From positions 1 through 57,764 of the forward strand of contig NZ_JAFIQY010000052.1 in NCBI RefSeq assembly GCF_022271435.1: DNA of 57,764 nucleotides. Reading direction: 5' to 3'. Under the pieces are notes generated by a model. The model saw only the letters and a list, made by a program, of their open reading frames with translations. It was not told the origin of the DNA and did no database searches. Numbering within the stretch: the stretch's first letter is position 1; the number at the start of each line of letters is the position of its first letter. Source of the stretch: Streptomyces monomycini (GTDB lineage: Bacteria; Actinomycetota; Actinomycetes; Streptomycetales; Streptomycetaceae). The translations under genes and the position numbers were made by a program. Of this stretch, positions 49,639 through 57,764 are shown piece by piece.

Positions 49639-50367
49639 TCAGAACCCGGGGCCGCCCAGCCGGTCCCCGGCCGCCGCCAGCCGCCCCCACAGCAGGTCCG
49701 CCAGGTGCTGCACCAATTGCGCGCGCGAGCAGGGGCGTTCGCGCAGCCACCAGTCGCCGGCCGCGTGCATCATGCCGACGATCCCGTGGCCCCACACCCG
49801 GGCCAGCTCCTCGCCGCCCGGCCCCAGGTCCAGCCGCTCACCTATCACCTGGGCCAGTTCCTCGCCGAGCCGGCGCAGCAGCGGCGCGGAGTGCCGGCCG
49901 ACGTCGAAGCCGGTGTCCTTGTCGGCACCCTGCCCCTCGTCGGAGGGGTGCATCAGGAACCGGTAGACCTGCGGGCGCATCTCGATCGCGGTCAGATAGG
50001 TGTCGAGCGTCGCCTCGACGCGGTCCCGGCGCGGTACGGGGGAGTCCAGTGCCGCGCGCAGTCCGTCCAGCAGGGCGTCGGTGTGCCGTACGGCCAGGGC
50101 CCGGTAGAGCCCGCCCTTGTCGCCGAAGTGCCGGTACAGGATCGGCTTGGTGATGCCGGCCTCCGCCGCGATGGCGTTCATCGAGGCGTCCGGGCCGTCG
50201 CGCAGCACCACCCGGTCCGCGGCCTCCAGCAGTTCGCGGCGCCGCCGCTCGGTGGCCGTCTGCTGCCGCCGTACCGTGTGCGGCGGGCCCGCCGCGGCGT
50301 CGTGCCGCGCGGCGGGCTGCTCCACCGCGGTGGCCTGCTGCCGGCCGTCGTGCTGGGTGTTTTCCAT
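49639..50367 (-). CDS. TetR-family regulator of the acyl-CoA dehydrogenase gene
   Basis: 242 residues from ATG 50367 with GGGGAG upstream. A 35-residue polar N-terminus precedes the HTH (TERRRRELLEAADRVVLRDGPDASMNAIAAEAGITKPILYRHFGDKGGLYRAL) and the ligand domain (YLTAIEMRPQVYRFLMHPSDEG). It belongs to a group typically divergent from lipid-metabolism genes. It is divergent from the acyl-CoA dehydrogenase, and GTAAC-containing inverted repeats lie in between. The inducer is probably an acyl-CoA, by analogy. Confidence 0.92.
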   Translation of the reverse strand: MENTQHDGRQQATAVEQPAARHDAAAGPPHTVRRQQTATERRRRELLEAADRVVLRDGPDASMNAIAAEAGITKPILYRHFGDKGGLYRALAVRHTDALLDGLRAALDSPVPRRDRVEATLDTYLTAIEMRPQVYRFLMHPSDEGQGADKDTGFDVGRHSAPLLRRLGEELAQVIGERLDLGPGGEELARVWGHGIVGMMHAAGDWWLRERPCSRAQLVQHLADLLWGRLAAAGDRLGGPGF

Positions 50368-50449
50368 GTCCCACTCCCCGCCCTTGTGAATCCGTGACGC
50401 TCGCGCAACGTAACACCCGCACTGCGGGGTGATGGGGGGCCCGGGGGAG

Positions 50450-50499
50450 TTGACATCCCTTACTGATGGGTAACACACTCATGTTACCGCAAGTAACAT
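50450..50499 (+). promoter_or_regulatory. Promoter region with GTAAC operators
   Basis: TTGACA (50450-50455) is a consensus -35. ATGTTAC-CGCAA-GTAACAT (50481-50499) is a perfect 7-bp inverted repeat; related half-sites GGGTAAC (50468-50474) and CGTAAC (50409-50414) surround it. The site lies 54 bp before the dehydrogenase start and is the likely target of the TetR protein. Confidence 0.7.
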
Positions 50500-50552
50500 G
50501 CGACGTGGCACTGCCCGGAGTCCGTCCCGGGAAGGCAAGCGCTGGAGGGGTC

Positions 50553-51782
50553 ATGGCTGAGTTCACCATGGAGCTGAGCGACGAGCAGAAGGAGGTCAGG
50601 GACTGGATCCACGGCTTCGCCGCCGACGTCATGCGCCCCGCGGCCGCCGAGTGGGACGAGCGCGAGGAGACCCCCTGGCCGGTGATCCAGGAAGCCGCCA
50701 AGATCGGCTTGTACTCGCTCGACTTCTACGCCCAGCAGTTCTTCGACCCGACCGGCCTCGGCATCCCCATGGCCATGGAGGAACTGTTCTGGGGCGACGC
50801 CGGTATCGGCCTGTCCATCGTCGGCACCGGCCTGGCCGCCGTCGGGGTGCTGGCCAACGGCACCGAGGAGCAGATCGGCACCTGGATCCCGCAGATGTAC
50901 GGTGACGCCGCGGACGTGAAGGTGGCCGCCTTCTGCTCCTCCGAGCCCGACGCGGGCTCCGACGTCTCCGCGATGCGCACCCGCGCCGTCTACGACGAGG
51001 CCAAGGACGAGTGGGTGCTCAACGGCACCAAGACCTGGGCGACCAACGGCGGCATCGCCAATGTCCACGTCGTCGTCGCGGTCGTCGACCCGGACCTCGG
51101 CCCCAAGGGCCACGCCTCCTTCATCGTCCCGCCGAAGACCCCCGGCCTGTCCCAGGGCCAGAAGTTCAAGAAGCACGGCATCCGCGCCTCGCACACCGCC
51201 GAGGTCGTCCTGGAGGACGTGCGCATACCCGGCCACTGCCTGCTCGGCGGCAAGGAGAAGCTGGACGAGCGCCTGGCCCGGGCCCGCGAGCGGGCCAGGA
51301 ACCCCGGGGGCGAACGCTTGAAGAACGCCGCCATGGCCACCTTCGAGGCCTCCCGTCCGGCCGTCGGAGCCCAGGCCGTCGGCATCGCCCGCGCCGCGTA
51401 CGAGGTCGCCCTCGACTACGCCAAGGACCGCGTCCAGTTCGGCCGCCCGATCATCGACAACCAGGGCGTCGCCTTCCAGCTCGCCGACATGCGCACCCAG
51501 ATCGACGCCGCCCGCCTCCTGGTCTGGCGCGCCTCCTGGATGGCCACCGCGGGCAAGCCGTTCACCTCGGCCGAGGGCTCGATGTCCAAGCTGTTCGCCG
51601 GCGAGACCGCCAAGAAGGTGACCGCCCAGGCCATGCAGATCCTCGGCGGCAACGGCTACACGCGGGAGTACCCGGTCGAGCGGATGCACCGCGACAGTTC
51701 CATCTACACGATCTTTGAAGGGACGAGCGAGATCCAGCGGCTGGTCATCGCCCGGACAGTGGCGGGAGTGCCGATCCGCTAG
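50553..51782 (+). CDS. Acyl-CoA dehydrogenase
   Basis: 409 residues from ATG 50553 (GGAGGGG). Standard FAD enzyme: LSDEQKEVRDWIHGFAADVMRPAAAEWD at the N-terminus, AAFCSSEPDAGSDVSAMRTRA and WVLNGTKTWATNGGIANVHVV (flavin and substrate contacts), GIRASHTAEVVLEDVRIP, then QILGGNGYTREYPVERMHRDSSIYTIFEGTSEIQRLVIAR, where the Glu of FEGTSEIQ is the usual catalytic base. Performs alpha,beta-dehydrogenation of acyl-CoAs. Controlled by the divergent TetR gene. Chain-length preference unknown. Confidence 0.94.
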   Translation: MAEFTMELSDEQKEVRDWIHGFAADVMRPAAAEWDEREETPWPVIQEAAKIGLYSLDFYAQQFFDPTGLGIPMAMEELFWGDAGIGLSIVGTGLAAVGVLANGTEEQIGTWIPQMYGDAADVKVAAFCSSEPDAGSDVSAMRTRAVYDEAKDEWVLNGTKTWATNGGIANVHVVVAVVDPDLGPKGHASFIVPPKTPGLSQGQKFKKHGIRASHTAEVVLEDVRIPGHCLLGGKEKLDERLARARERARNPGGERLKNAAMATFEASRPAVGAQAVGIARAAYEVALDYAKDRVQFGRPIIDNQGVAFQLADMRTQIDAARLLVWRASWMATAGKPFTSAEGSMSKLFAGETAKKVTAQAMQILGGNGYTREYPVERMHRDSSIYTIFEGTSEIQRLVIARTVAGVPIR

Positions 51783-52036
51783 CGGGCGCCGCCCGCTGCT
51801 GCGCGGCGCTGCCCAGGAAGGCGCGGACCCGGCTGAGCCGGTCAGCCCGGGTCTTCGCCACCCGGGCGATGGTCTCGGCCGGGGACAGCTCGGCCCGGTT
51901 CCCTCTGCGACCGGCAGGACAGGGCGACCGCAGTGGGCAGGGCGGACGCGCACGCCCGCCTCAGCGACTTCTCCGCCGCCTGCCGCGACGTCCTGCTGCG
52001 CGACGGCGACGGCTGAACCGCGGCGCTTCGGCCCGC
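51783..52036. other. 254-bp region with two coding-like remnants
   Basis: On the minus strand from about 51903 a frame with strong coding bias reads AELSPAETIARVAKTRADRL and RVRAFLGSAAQQRA; on the plus strand 51933-52016 reads GRADAHARLSDFSAACRDVL LRDGDG-stop. Neither has a start. The first faintly resembles a ParB-type helix-turn-helix, a weak impression. They look like ends of lost genes. Confidence 0.35.
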
Positions 52037-52234
52037 TCAGGCGGCGGCGTCCTGTCGTGGCACGACCTTGAACACGTCACCGTGCGCGGAGTACACCACG
52101 TGCACATCCTCACCGGCGGCGCGCAGCACCTCCACCACCGCGTCCAGCATCGGCAGCGACCGGGCGCTGCCCGCGGGCAGCTGGCGCGGTAACGACACGG
52201 CGGGCACGCGAAGCGGTTCCTGAACGACGTTCAT
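52037..52234 (-). CDS. Small hypothetical protein
   Basis: 65 residues from ATG 52234 (GGGG upstream). MNVVQEPLRVPAVSLPRQLP, then ARSLPMLDAVVEVLRAAGED and VHVVYSAHGDVFKVVPRQD. The pattern strand-helix-strand-strand suggests a compact domain. No family recognised. The coding bias is good and the length complete. Neighbours are remnants and another hypothetical, so context gives no clue. Confidence 0.55.
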   Translation of the reverse strand: MNVVQEPLRVPAVSLPRQLPAGSARSLPMLDAVVEVLRAAGEDVHVVYSAHGDVFKVVPRQDAAA

Positions 52235-52380
52235 GACATCAGCCCCATCTCGGCACGGAACATCCCCCGTCGGCACCACCGCGCCGTCGGCACAGCCAGC
52301 TTGCGACACGGCGATGAACAGAAGCTCAACGCCGCGTTCGGCGGCGTCAATCCGGCCCGGTCCGGCCGTACGTCTTCCCC

Positions 52381-52785
52381 TCAGCAACGGCGATCCCACC
52401 AGGGCAGGTCTTCCGGCATGTGCGGGTCGTGAAGTGTACGGGAGAGGAAAATGTGGTCCAGGGGCTCGACGAGGGCCCGGAGTTGGCGCGCGCTGCGGCG
52501 GGGGAGGGCGTGCAGCGCGAGTTCCAGTTCCGTGCGTCCGTGCCCGCCGTCGCAGCAGCAAGGGCAGCCGAACGGTGTCGTATCAGTCGGAGAACGGCCC
52601 GCCAGCCGTACTTGCTGCCGCCAGCTCTTCAGGGCCTTGGCCACGGCTCCGGGCGCCAGGCGCGCCTGTTCGAACCTGCGGACATCGAGCTGGGCGGCGG
52701 CGTCGAGGCCGTCGACCACCGTGAAAGCGGCGGGCCGCCGGGGTGCCAGGCCGTCCCGGGCCTGGGCGGGGCGCCTACGCGTCAT
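52381..52785 (-). CDS. Conserved hypothetical protein with CPCCC motif
   Basis: 134 residues from ATG 52785. Basic N-terminus (MTRRRPAQARDGLAPRRP), a central helix (VAKALKSWRQQVRLAG), then PFGCPCCCDGGHGRTELELALHALPRRSARQLRALVEPLDHIFLSRTL ending PWWDRRC. The cysteine cluster may bind metal. The C-terminal half recurs in actinomycete hypotheticals I have seen in accessory regions, with no function assigned. The frame upstream of 52785 is open but lacks a better start. Confidence 0.6.
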   Translation of the reverse strand: MTRRRPAQARDGLAPRRPAAFTVVDGLDAAAQLDVRRFEQARLAPGAVAKALKSWRQQVRLAGRSPTDTTPFGCPCCCDGGHGRTELELALHALPRRSARQLRALVEPLDHIFLSRTLHDPHMPEDLPWWDRRC

Positions 52786-52903
52786 GGGCCTTCCGCACCG
52801 GGCGCGGGTGCCGGCCGGCGGATATGTGTGGGGTGTGCATGAAGGGATCTTCGCACGGAGGCGGCTACCGGGCACCCGGATTCCCGGCCGCTGACCGGCC
52901 CGG

Positions 52904-53695
52904 TCACGCGGTGGGCGCCGGGCCCGCCTCCGGTGCCAGGGCGGCCGCGACCGCGCGTACGTACGCCTCCGGATTGTCCAGCATGATGTTGTGCCCGCAG
53001 TCGGGCACCGGCACCACCCGTACGCCCGCCGCCGCCAGTGCGCCGGCGCCCGGCAGCGGGCCGTCGGCCGCGGGCAGCAGGAACGTACGCGGAATCGCCA
53101 GCTTCATCAGCAGCTCCCGCATGACCGGCTCGCTGCCCCGGGCGAGATGGACCGCGCTGCGGTGCAGCGCCTCCAGGCCGGCCAGCCGCATCGTGGACCA
53201 CCAGTGCGCGCCCGCGGCGTCCCGTATCCGCTCCCAGCCGCCCGCGAGGAACTCCTCCTCGGAGAGCGCGGCGATGCCGCCGCTGCCCGAGGCGCCGTGC
53301 CGTGGCTCGATCCGGTCGAGGTTGGCGTCCACCAGGACGAGTCGTGCCACCAGGTCCGGGTGACGGGCGGCGAGCACGATCGCCACCGAGCCGCCCATGC
53401 TGTGGCCGACCACGTCCGCCGCGCGCACACCGGCGGCGCGCAGCGCCTCGGCGACCGCGTCGGCGTGCGCCTCCAGGGTGTACGGGAAGCCGGTGGGCCG
53501 GTCGCTGATGCCGAAGCCGAGCAGGTCCAGGAGGAGGGAGCGGTGGCCCACCAGGAGCGGGTGCGCGGCGGTCTCGGTGAAGTAGGCGGGGGAGGTGGCG
53601 CCGAGGCCGTGCAGATGGACCCGGACCGGTTCCGCGCCCGGCAGTTCGGCCCAGCGGATACGGTCGCCCTCCGGCGTGACCACGGCGTTGCGCAC
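52904..53695 (-). CDS. Alpha/beta hydrolase
   Basis: 263 residues from GTG 53695 with GGAGGG upstream. VRVHLHGLGATSPAYFTETA (oxyanion region), LLLDLLGFGISDRPTGFPYTLEAHA, nucleophile elbow DVVGHSMGGSVAIVLAARHPDLV, acid in LLPAADGPLPGAG and catalytic His in VPDCGHNIMLDNP. Cytoplasmic serine hydrolase of the epoxide hydrolase/esterase-like fold, lacking a signature for a defined substrate. It is divergent from the P-loop kinase gene. Confidence 0.92.
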   Translation of the reverse strand: MRNAVVTPEGDRIRWAELPGAEPVRVHLHGLGATSPAYFTETAAHPLLVGHRSLLLDLLGFGISDRPTGFPYTLEAHADAVAEALRAAGVRAADVVGHSMGGSVAIVLAARHPDLVARLVLVDANLDRIEPRHGASGSGGIAALSEEEFLAGGWERIRDAAGAHWWSTMRLAGLEALHRSAVHLARGSEPVMRELLMKLAIPRTFLLPAADGPLPGAGALAAAGVRVVPVPDCGHNIMLDNPEAYVRAVAAALAPEAGPAPTA

Positions 53696-53855
53696 GGTCG
53701 TCCCTCCAACTCGTCGGATGCGGGCGGCGGGCCCGGGGCGGTTGCGGACGCGGGCCGCCCGGGGCGCGTCGCGGCGCGACCAGGGCCCGGGCACACCTTC
53801 TCAGGCCGGCGAATTCGCCGGCGAGGCGGGTGCTGACGGCTCACCATGGGCGGTG

Positions 53856-54434
53856 ATGCAGCCCACGACGGGAATCCTGGTCCTGTGCGGCGCCGCCGGG
53901 GTCGGCAAGTCCACGACGGCGTACGAGGTGTCCCACCAGCTCGGCCGCGCCGACGTCCCGCACGCCCTGATCGACACCGACCAGCTGGACCAGGTGCACC
54001 CCTGGCCGCCGCCCGGTCTCGGGCCGGGCGAGCTGTCCCGCCGCAACCTCGCCGCACTCTGGGCCAACCTGGCCGCGGTCGGCCACACCCGGCTGATCCT
54101 GACGGGCGTGTTCGTCACGCTGGAACGGGAGGTGGCGTGGATCGCCGACGCCGTGCCGGACGCCGGCATCACCTCCGTACGGCTGACCGCCGACGCGCCC
54201 ACCCTGGAGCGCCGGGTCCGCGGCCGGGAGATCGGGTCCGGGGCGGCGGACCAGCTCGCCCGTACGCTCCGTCAGCACGCCGACCTCGCGCGCCCGGAGC
54301 CGCCGGGCACGTCGGTGATCGACACCACCGGACGGTCGGTGGTCTCGGTGGCGTCCGAGGTGATCGGGGTGTGGCTCGGCGGGGGAGCGGGCCGGGACGG
54401 GGCCGACGAGCGGCGCGGGGACGCTGCCTTGTGA
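53856..54434 (+). CDS. P-loop (adenylylsulfate-kinase-like) nucleotide kinase
   Basis: 192 residues from ATG 53856 (GTG 53853 precedes it directly; no strong ribosome site). GILVLCGAAGVGKSTTAYEV is the P-loop; VPHALIDTDQLDQVHPWPPPG holds a Walker-B-like Asp pair; LILTGVFVTLEREVAWI, VRLTADAPTLERRVRGREIGSG is the lid. The pattern matches small AAA/ATP-binding kinases of the gluconate/APS-kinase-like group in Streptomyces. Substrate unknown. Confidence 0.85.
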   Translation: MQPTTGILVLCGAAGVGKSTTAYEVSHQLGRADVPHALIDTDQLDQVHPWPPPGLGPGELSRRNLAALWANLAAVGHTRLILTGVFVTLEREVAWIADAVPDAGITSVRLTADAPTLERRVRGREIGSGAADQLARTLRQHADLARPEPPGTSVIDTTGRSVVSVASEVIGVWLGGGAGRDGADERRGDAAL

Positions 54435-54446
54435 GGCCGTAGGGAA

Positions 54447-55165
54447 TCAGAGTCCCGTGCGCTCCATGAAGAGGGCGCGCAGATGCGCCAGGCTCCGCTC
54501 GGCCGGGGGACGCGGGGCGGGAGCCGCGGACAGGGCGTCGGCCCGCAACCGAGCCGTGGCGTCGGGGCCGGGGGCGCCCGTGGCCTTGGTGGCGAAAGCC
54601 GGTTCGGCGAGCCACGTGTCCAGAAGACCGGGCGTGACCTCCAGGTGGAACTGGATGCCCCAGGCAGCCGGGCCGGCGCGGAACGCCTGGCACTCCGTGG
54701 TGCCCGTGCGGGCCAGGACGCGGGTGCCGGGGCGGGCACGGTGCGGCCGTCGTGCCGGTGAAGTACGGCCGGAGCGTCGGCCAGCGGGCCGAGGAGCGGG
54801 TCGGCGCGGTCCACGTCGTCCAGCGCGGACCAGCCGACCTCGCTTCCCGGCCGAGTTCGGCACCGGTTCGTACGGCCAGGCCCTGGGCGCGGGTGAGGAG
54901 ATGGGCTCCGAGGCACGCGCCCAGCGTCGGGACGCCGGCCCGCAGTGCGTCTGCCAGGAGGTCCCGCTCCACCTTCAGCGCCGGGTGCTCCGTGGTGTTG
55001 TCGGCGTTCACGGGGCCGCCCAAGACGAGCAGCCCCGCCAGGTCGGACAGCGGCGGCAGGCCGTCCGCCGAGGCGCCCGGCGTGTCGATCCGGTTGCGGA
55101 TGCCGACGTGCAGGCCGCTGCCGTTCAGGGCGTCCAGGATCAGGCCGGGCTTCTGGTGCGGTCTC
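54447..55165 (-). pseudogene. Class I glutamine amidotransferase spread over three frames
   Basis: Segment 1 (to about 54846) reads KPGLILDALNGSGLHVGIRN, LAGLLVLGGPVNADNTTEHP and AGVPTLGACLGAHLLTRAQG with the nucleophilic Cys. Segment 2 (to about 54727) reads EVGWSALDDVDRADPLLGPL and VLHRHDGRTVPAPA. Segment 3 reads TTECQAFRAGPAAWGIQFHLEV with the catalytic His, and ends LRALFMERTGL-stop at 54447. Each break equals one missing base. A good GGAGGAG site near 55168 is not followed by an ATG or GTG, and a run of seven Gs lies beside it. Either decayed or damaged by sequencing deletions. Confidence 0.7.
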
Positions 55166-55331
55166 CTCCGTGGGGGGGCGGCAAAGGGGTGACAGGGGGA
55201 TGAGCGGCTCAACGTGCCTGGTCAGGGCCGTGTCCCGGTGCTTGGGCCGATGCCCTCGGGCCCGTCTCGGCCGCGCCTTCGCGCCCTTCGTCGCACCGGC
55301 CTGCCGGGGTTCTTCTCTGTACGGCGATCCC

Positions 55332-55405
55332 TTGACGGCGGGAAGAAGGCGCTCTACTTTCTTCGTTACTTCCGCAGAGTAAAACAAGTATTCCACTATG
55401 CGGAA
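55332..55405 (+). promoter_or_regulatory. gcl promoter with IclR-type operators
   Basis: TTGACG (55332-55337), 17-nt spacer, TACTTT (55355-55360). Just downstream, TTCCGCAGAGT (55370-55380) and ACTATGCGGAA (55395-55405) form an inverted repeat with one mismatch over 11 bp, and TTCC-N7-GGAA (55391-55405) is a smaller palindrome within it. Such TTCCGC/GCGGAA sites are typical of IclR/AllR/GclR regulators of glyoxylate and allantoin genes. The region 55166-55331 shows no gene. Confidence 0.75.
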
Positions 55406-55473
55406 AGAGCTTAGCTCGCGCTTCTCGCCCTGGGCTGGAGCGCGACCCCGACCGGCCGACGCAGGAGTACTCG

Positions 55474-57252
<1,779 letters not shown>

Positions 57253-57331
57253 GCCGGGCCGGGCCGGGTGGGGCGGGTGGGGGCGGGGGCCCTCGCCCAG
57301 TACCTCCCGACTGCTCTGCTTCCGCATTCCG

Positions 57332-57416
57332 TTCCATGGAAGACCTCGTTCCACGCAAGACCTCGCTCCACGTAAGACCCCGCTCCACGCAAGACCCCGC
57401 TTCACGAAAGGACGGC
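57332..57416 (+). repeat. 17-bp tandem repeat between gcl and hyi
   Basis: Units TTCCATGGAAGACCTCG (57332-57348), TTCCACGCAAGACCTCG (57349-57365), CTCCACGTAAGACCCCG (57366-57382), CTCCACGCAAGACCCCG (57383-57399) and a degenerate fifth CTTCACGAAAGGACGG (57400-57415). The array runs into the AAAGGA ribosome site of hyi. The 17-bp period is not a multiple of three, so it is non-coding. Confidence 0.9.
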
Positions 57417-57421
57417 CCGGC

Positions 57422-57764
57422 ATGGGCTTCTCGGACGCGCGTTTCAACGTCAACCTGTCGATCCTGTTCACCGAACTGCCGTTGCTGGAGCGTCCGGCGG
57501 CGGCCGCGGCCGCCGGGTTCGGCGCGGTGGAGCTGTGGTGGCCCTGGGTGGACGCCCCGGGGCCCGCGCGGCAGGAGCTGGACGCGCTGCGCGAGGCGTT
57601 GCGCGCTGCGGGCACCCAGCTGGTGGGGCTGAACTTTTACGCCGGGCAGCTGCCCGGCCCCGACCGCGGTGCCCTGTCGATTCCCGGGGAGGAGTCCGAG
57701 CGGTTCCGGGCCAATGTGGAGGTGGCCGCGGACTTCGCGCAGTCGCTGGGCTGCACCGCGCTCA
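57422..57764 (+). CDS. hyi: Hydroxypyruvate isomerase (partial)
   Basis: The first 114 residues, cut by the window end. ATG 57422 with AAAGGA upstream. FNVNLSILFTELPLLERPAAAAAAGFGAVELWWPW, LVGLNFYAGQLPGPDRGALSIP and FRANVEVAADFAQSLGC are the start of the Hyi TIM barrel (AP-endonuclease 2 superfamily); GLNFYAGxLPGxDRGxLS is highly specific. Converts tartronate semialdehyde/hydroxypyruvate next to Gcl in the glycerate pathway. Confidence 0.94.
   Translation, partial: MGFSDARFNVNLSILFTELPLLERPAAAAAAGFGAVELWWPWVDAPGPARQELDALREALRAAGTQLVGLNFYAGQLPGPDRGALSIPGEESERFRANVEVAADFAQSLGCTAL

Noticed and set aside
57332..57416. Tandem repeat considered as a CRISPR array
   Set aside because: The 17-bp units are directly contiguous with no spacers, and no cas gene is present.

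Overview
The window is very GC-rich, its genes have almost exclusively G or C in third codon positions, many genes start with GTG or TTG, and the neighbours are typical of actinomycetes (DasR-type chitinase promoter, streptogrisin-like protease, MurT/GatD, MmyB-type regulator, SBP56, glyoxylate carboligase). Together these point to a Streptomyces chromosome, probably a region that mixes core genes with strain-variable cargo. No rRNA, tRNA, CRISPR array, transposase or integrase was recognised.

Layout. 1-5.4 kb: the tail of a glycosyltransferase, a small secreted cysteine-containing protein, an NTF2-like protein, a secreted S1E serine protease, a frame-broken membrane protein gene, and a divergent NmrA-type reductase/TetR pair. 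5.4-12.6 kb: an M20D amidohydrolase, a BenE transporter joined to a decayed PLP enzyme, a large NB-ARC/TPR STAND protein and an aminoglycoside phosphotransferase-like kinase. 12.7-18.0 kb: a GH19 chitinase with a DasR-like box, a secreted TNT-domain protein with a candidate immunity partner and a triple hairpin array between them, a DUF5947-like protein and a PAS/SpoIIE phosphatase. 18.4-20.3 kb: a polyol dehydrogenase and its likely DeoR regulator. 20.9-22.9 kb: a lasso-peptide precursor and cyclase, closed by a terminator, with no RRE/leader peptidase (B) or transporter gene beside them. 22.9-27.1 kb: a secreted serine protease, a membrane acyltransferase, a DUF1232 protein and an XRE/MmyB regulator.

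27.1-34.0 kb is a well-defined catabolic unit: a LacI regulator translationally coupled to a small unknown gene, three TGGGAA-N2-TTCCCA operators, then SIS deglycase (FrlB-like), PfkB kinase (FrlD-like), a lipoprotein binding protein and two ABC permeases. It probably imports and dismantles an Amadori product or similar aminated sugar, with an ATPase supplied from elsewhere. 34.1-38.4 kb: an ATP-dependent DNA ligase, then a nucleoside hydrolase/MFS operon behind a GAAATCGATTTC operator. 38.4-45.4 kb: assorted enzymes (alpha/beta hydrolase, nucleotidyltransferase, SBP56, AMIN-like secreted protein, DHFR-like reductase, CtaG). 45.6-49.6 kb is core: PfkA, the GatD/MurT lipid II amidation pair and a leaderless peptide deformylase. 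49.6-55.2 kb: a TetR/acyl-CoA dehydrogenase pair, gene remnants and small hypotheticals, an alpha/beta hydrolase, a P-loop kinase and a glutamine amidotransferase spread over three frames. The window ends in the glyoxylate operon gcl-hyi, with an IclR-type operator and a 17-bp tandem repeat between the two genes.

Five frame breaks in three otherwise healthy-looking genes are all of the type produced by a single missing base. They could be pseudogenes or systematic sequencing deletions, so those calls carry that caveat.
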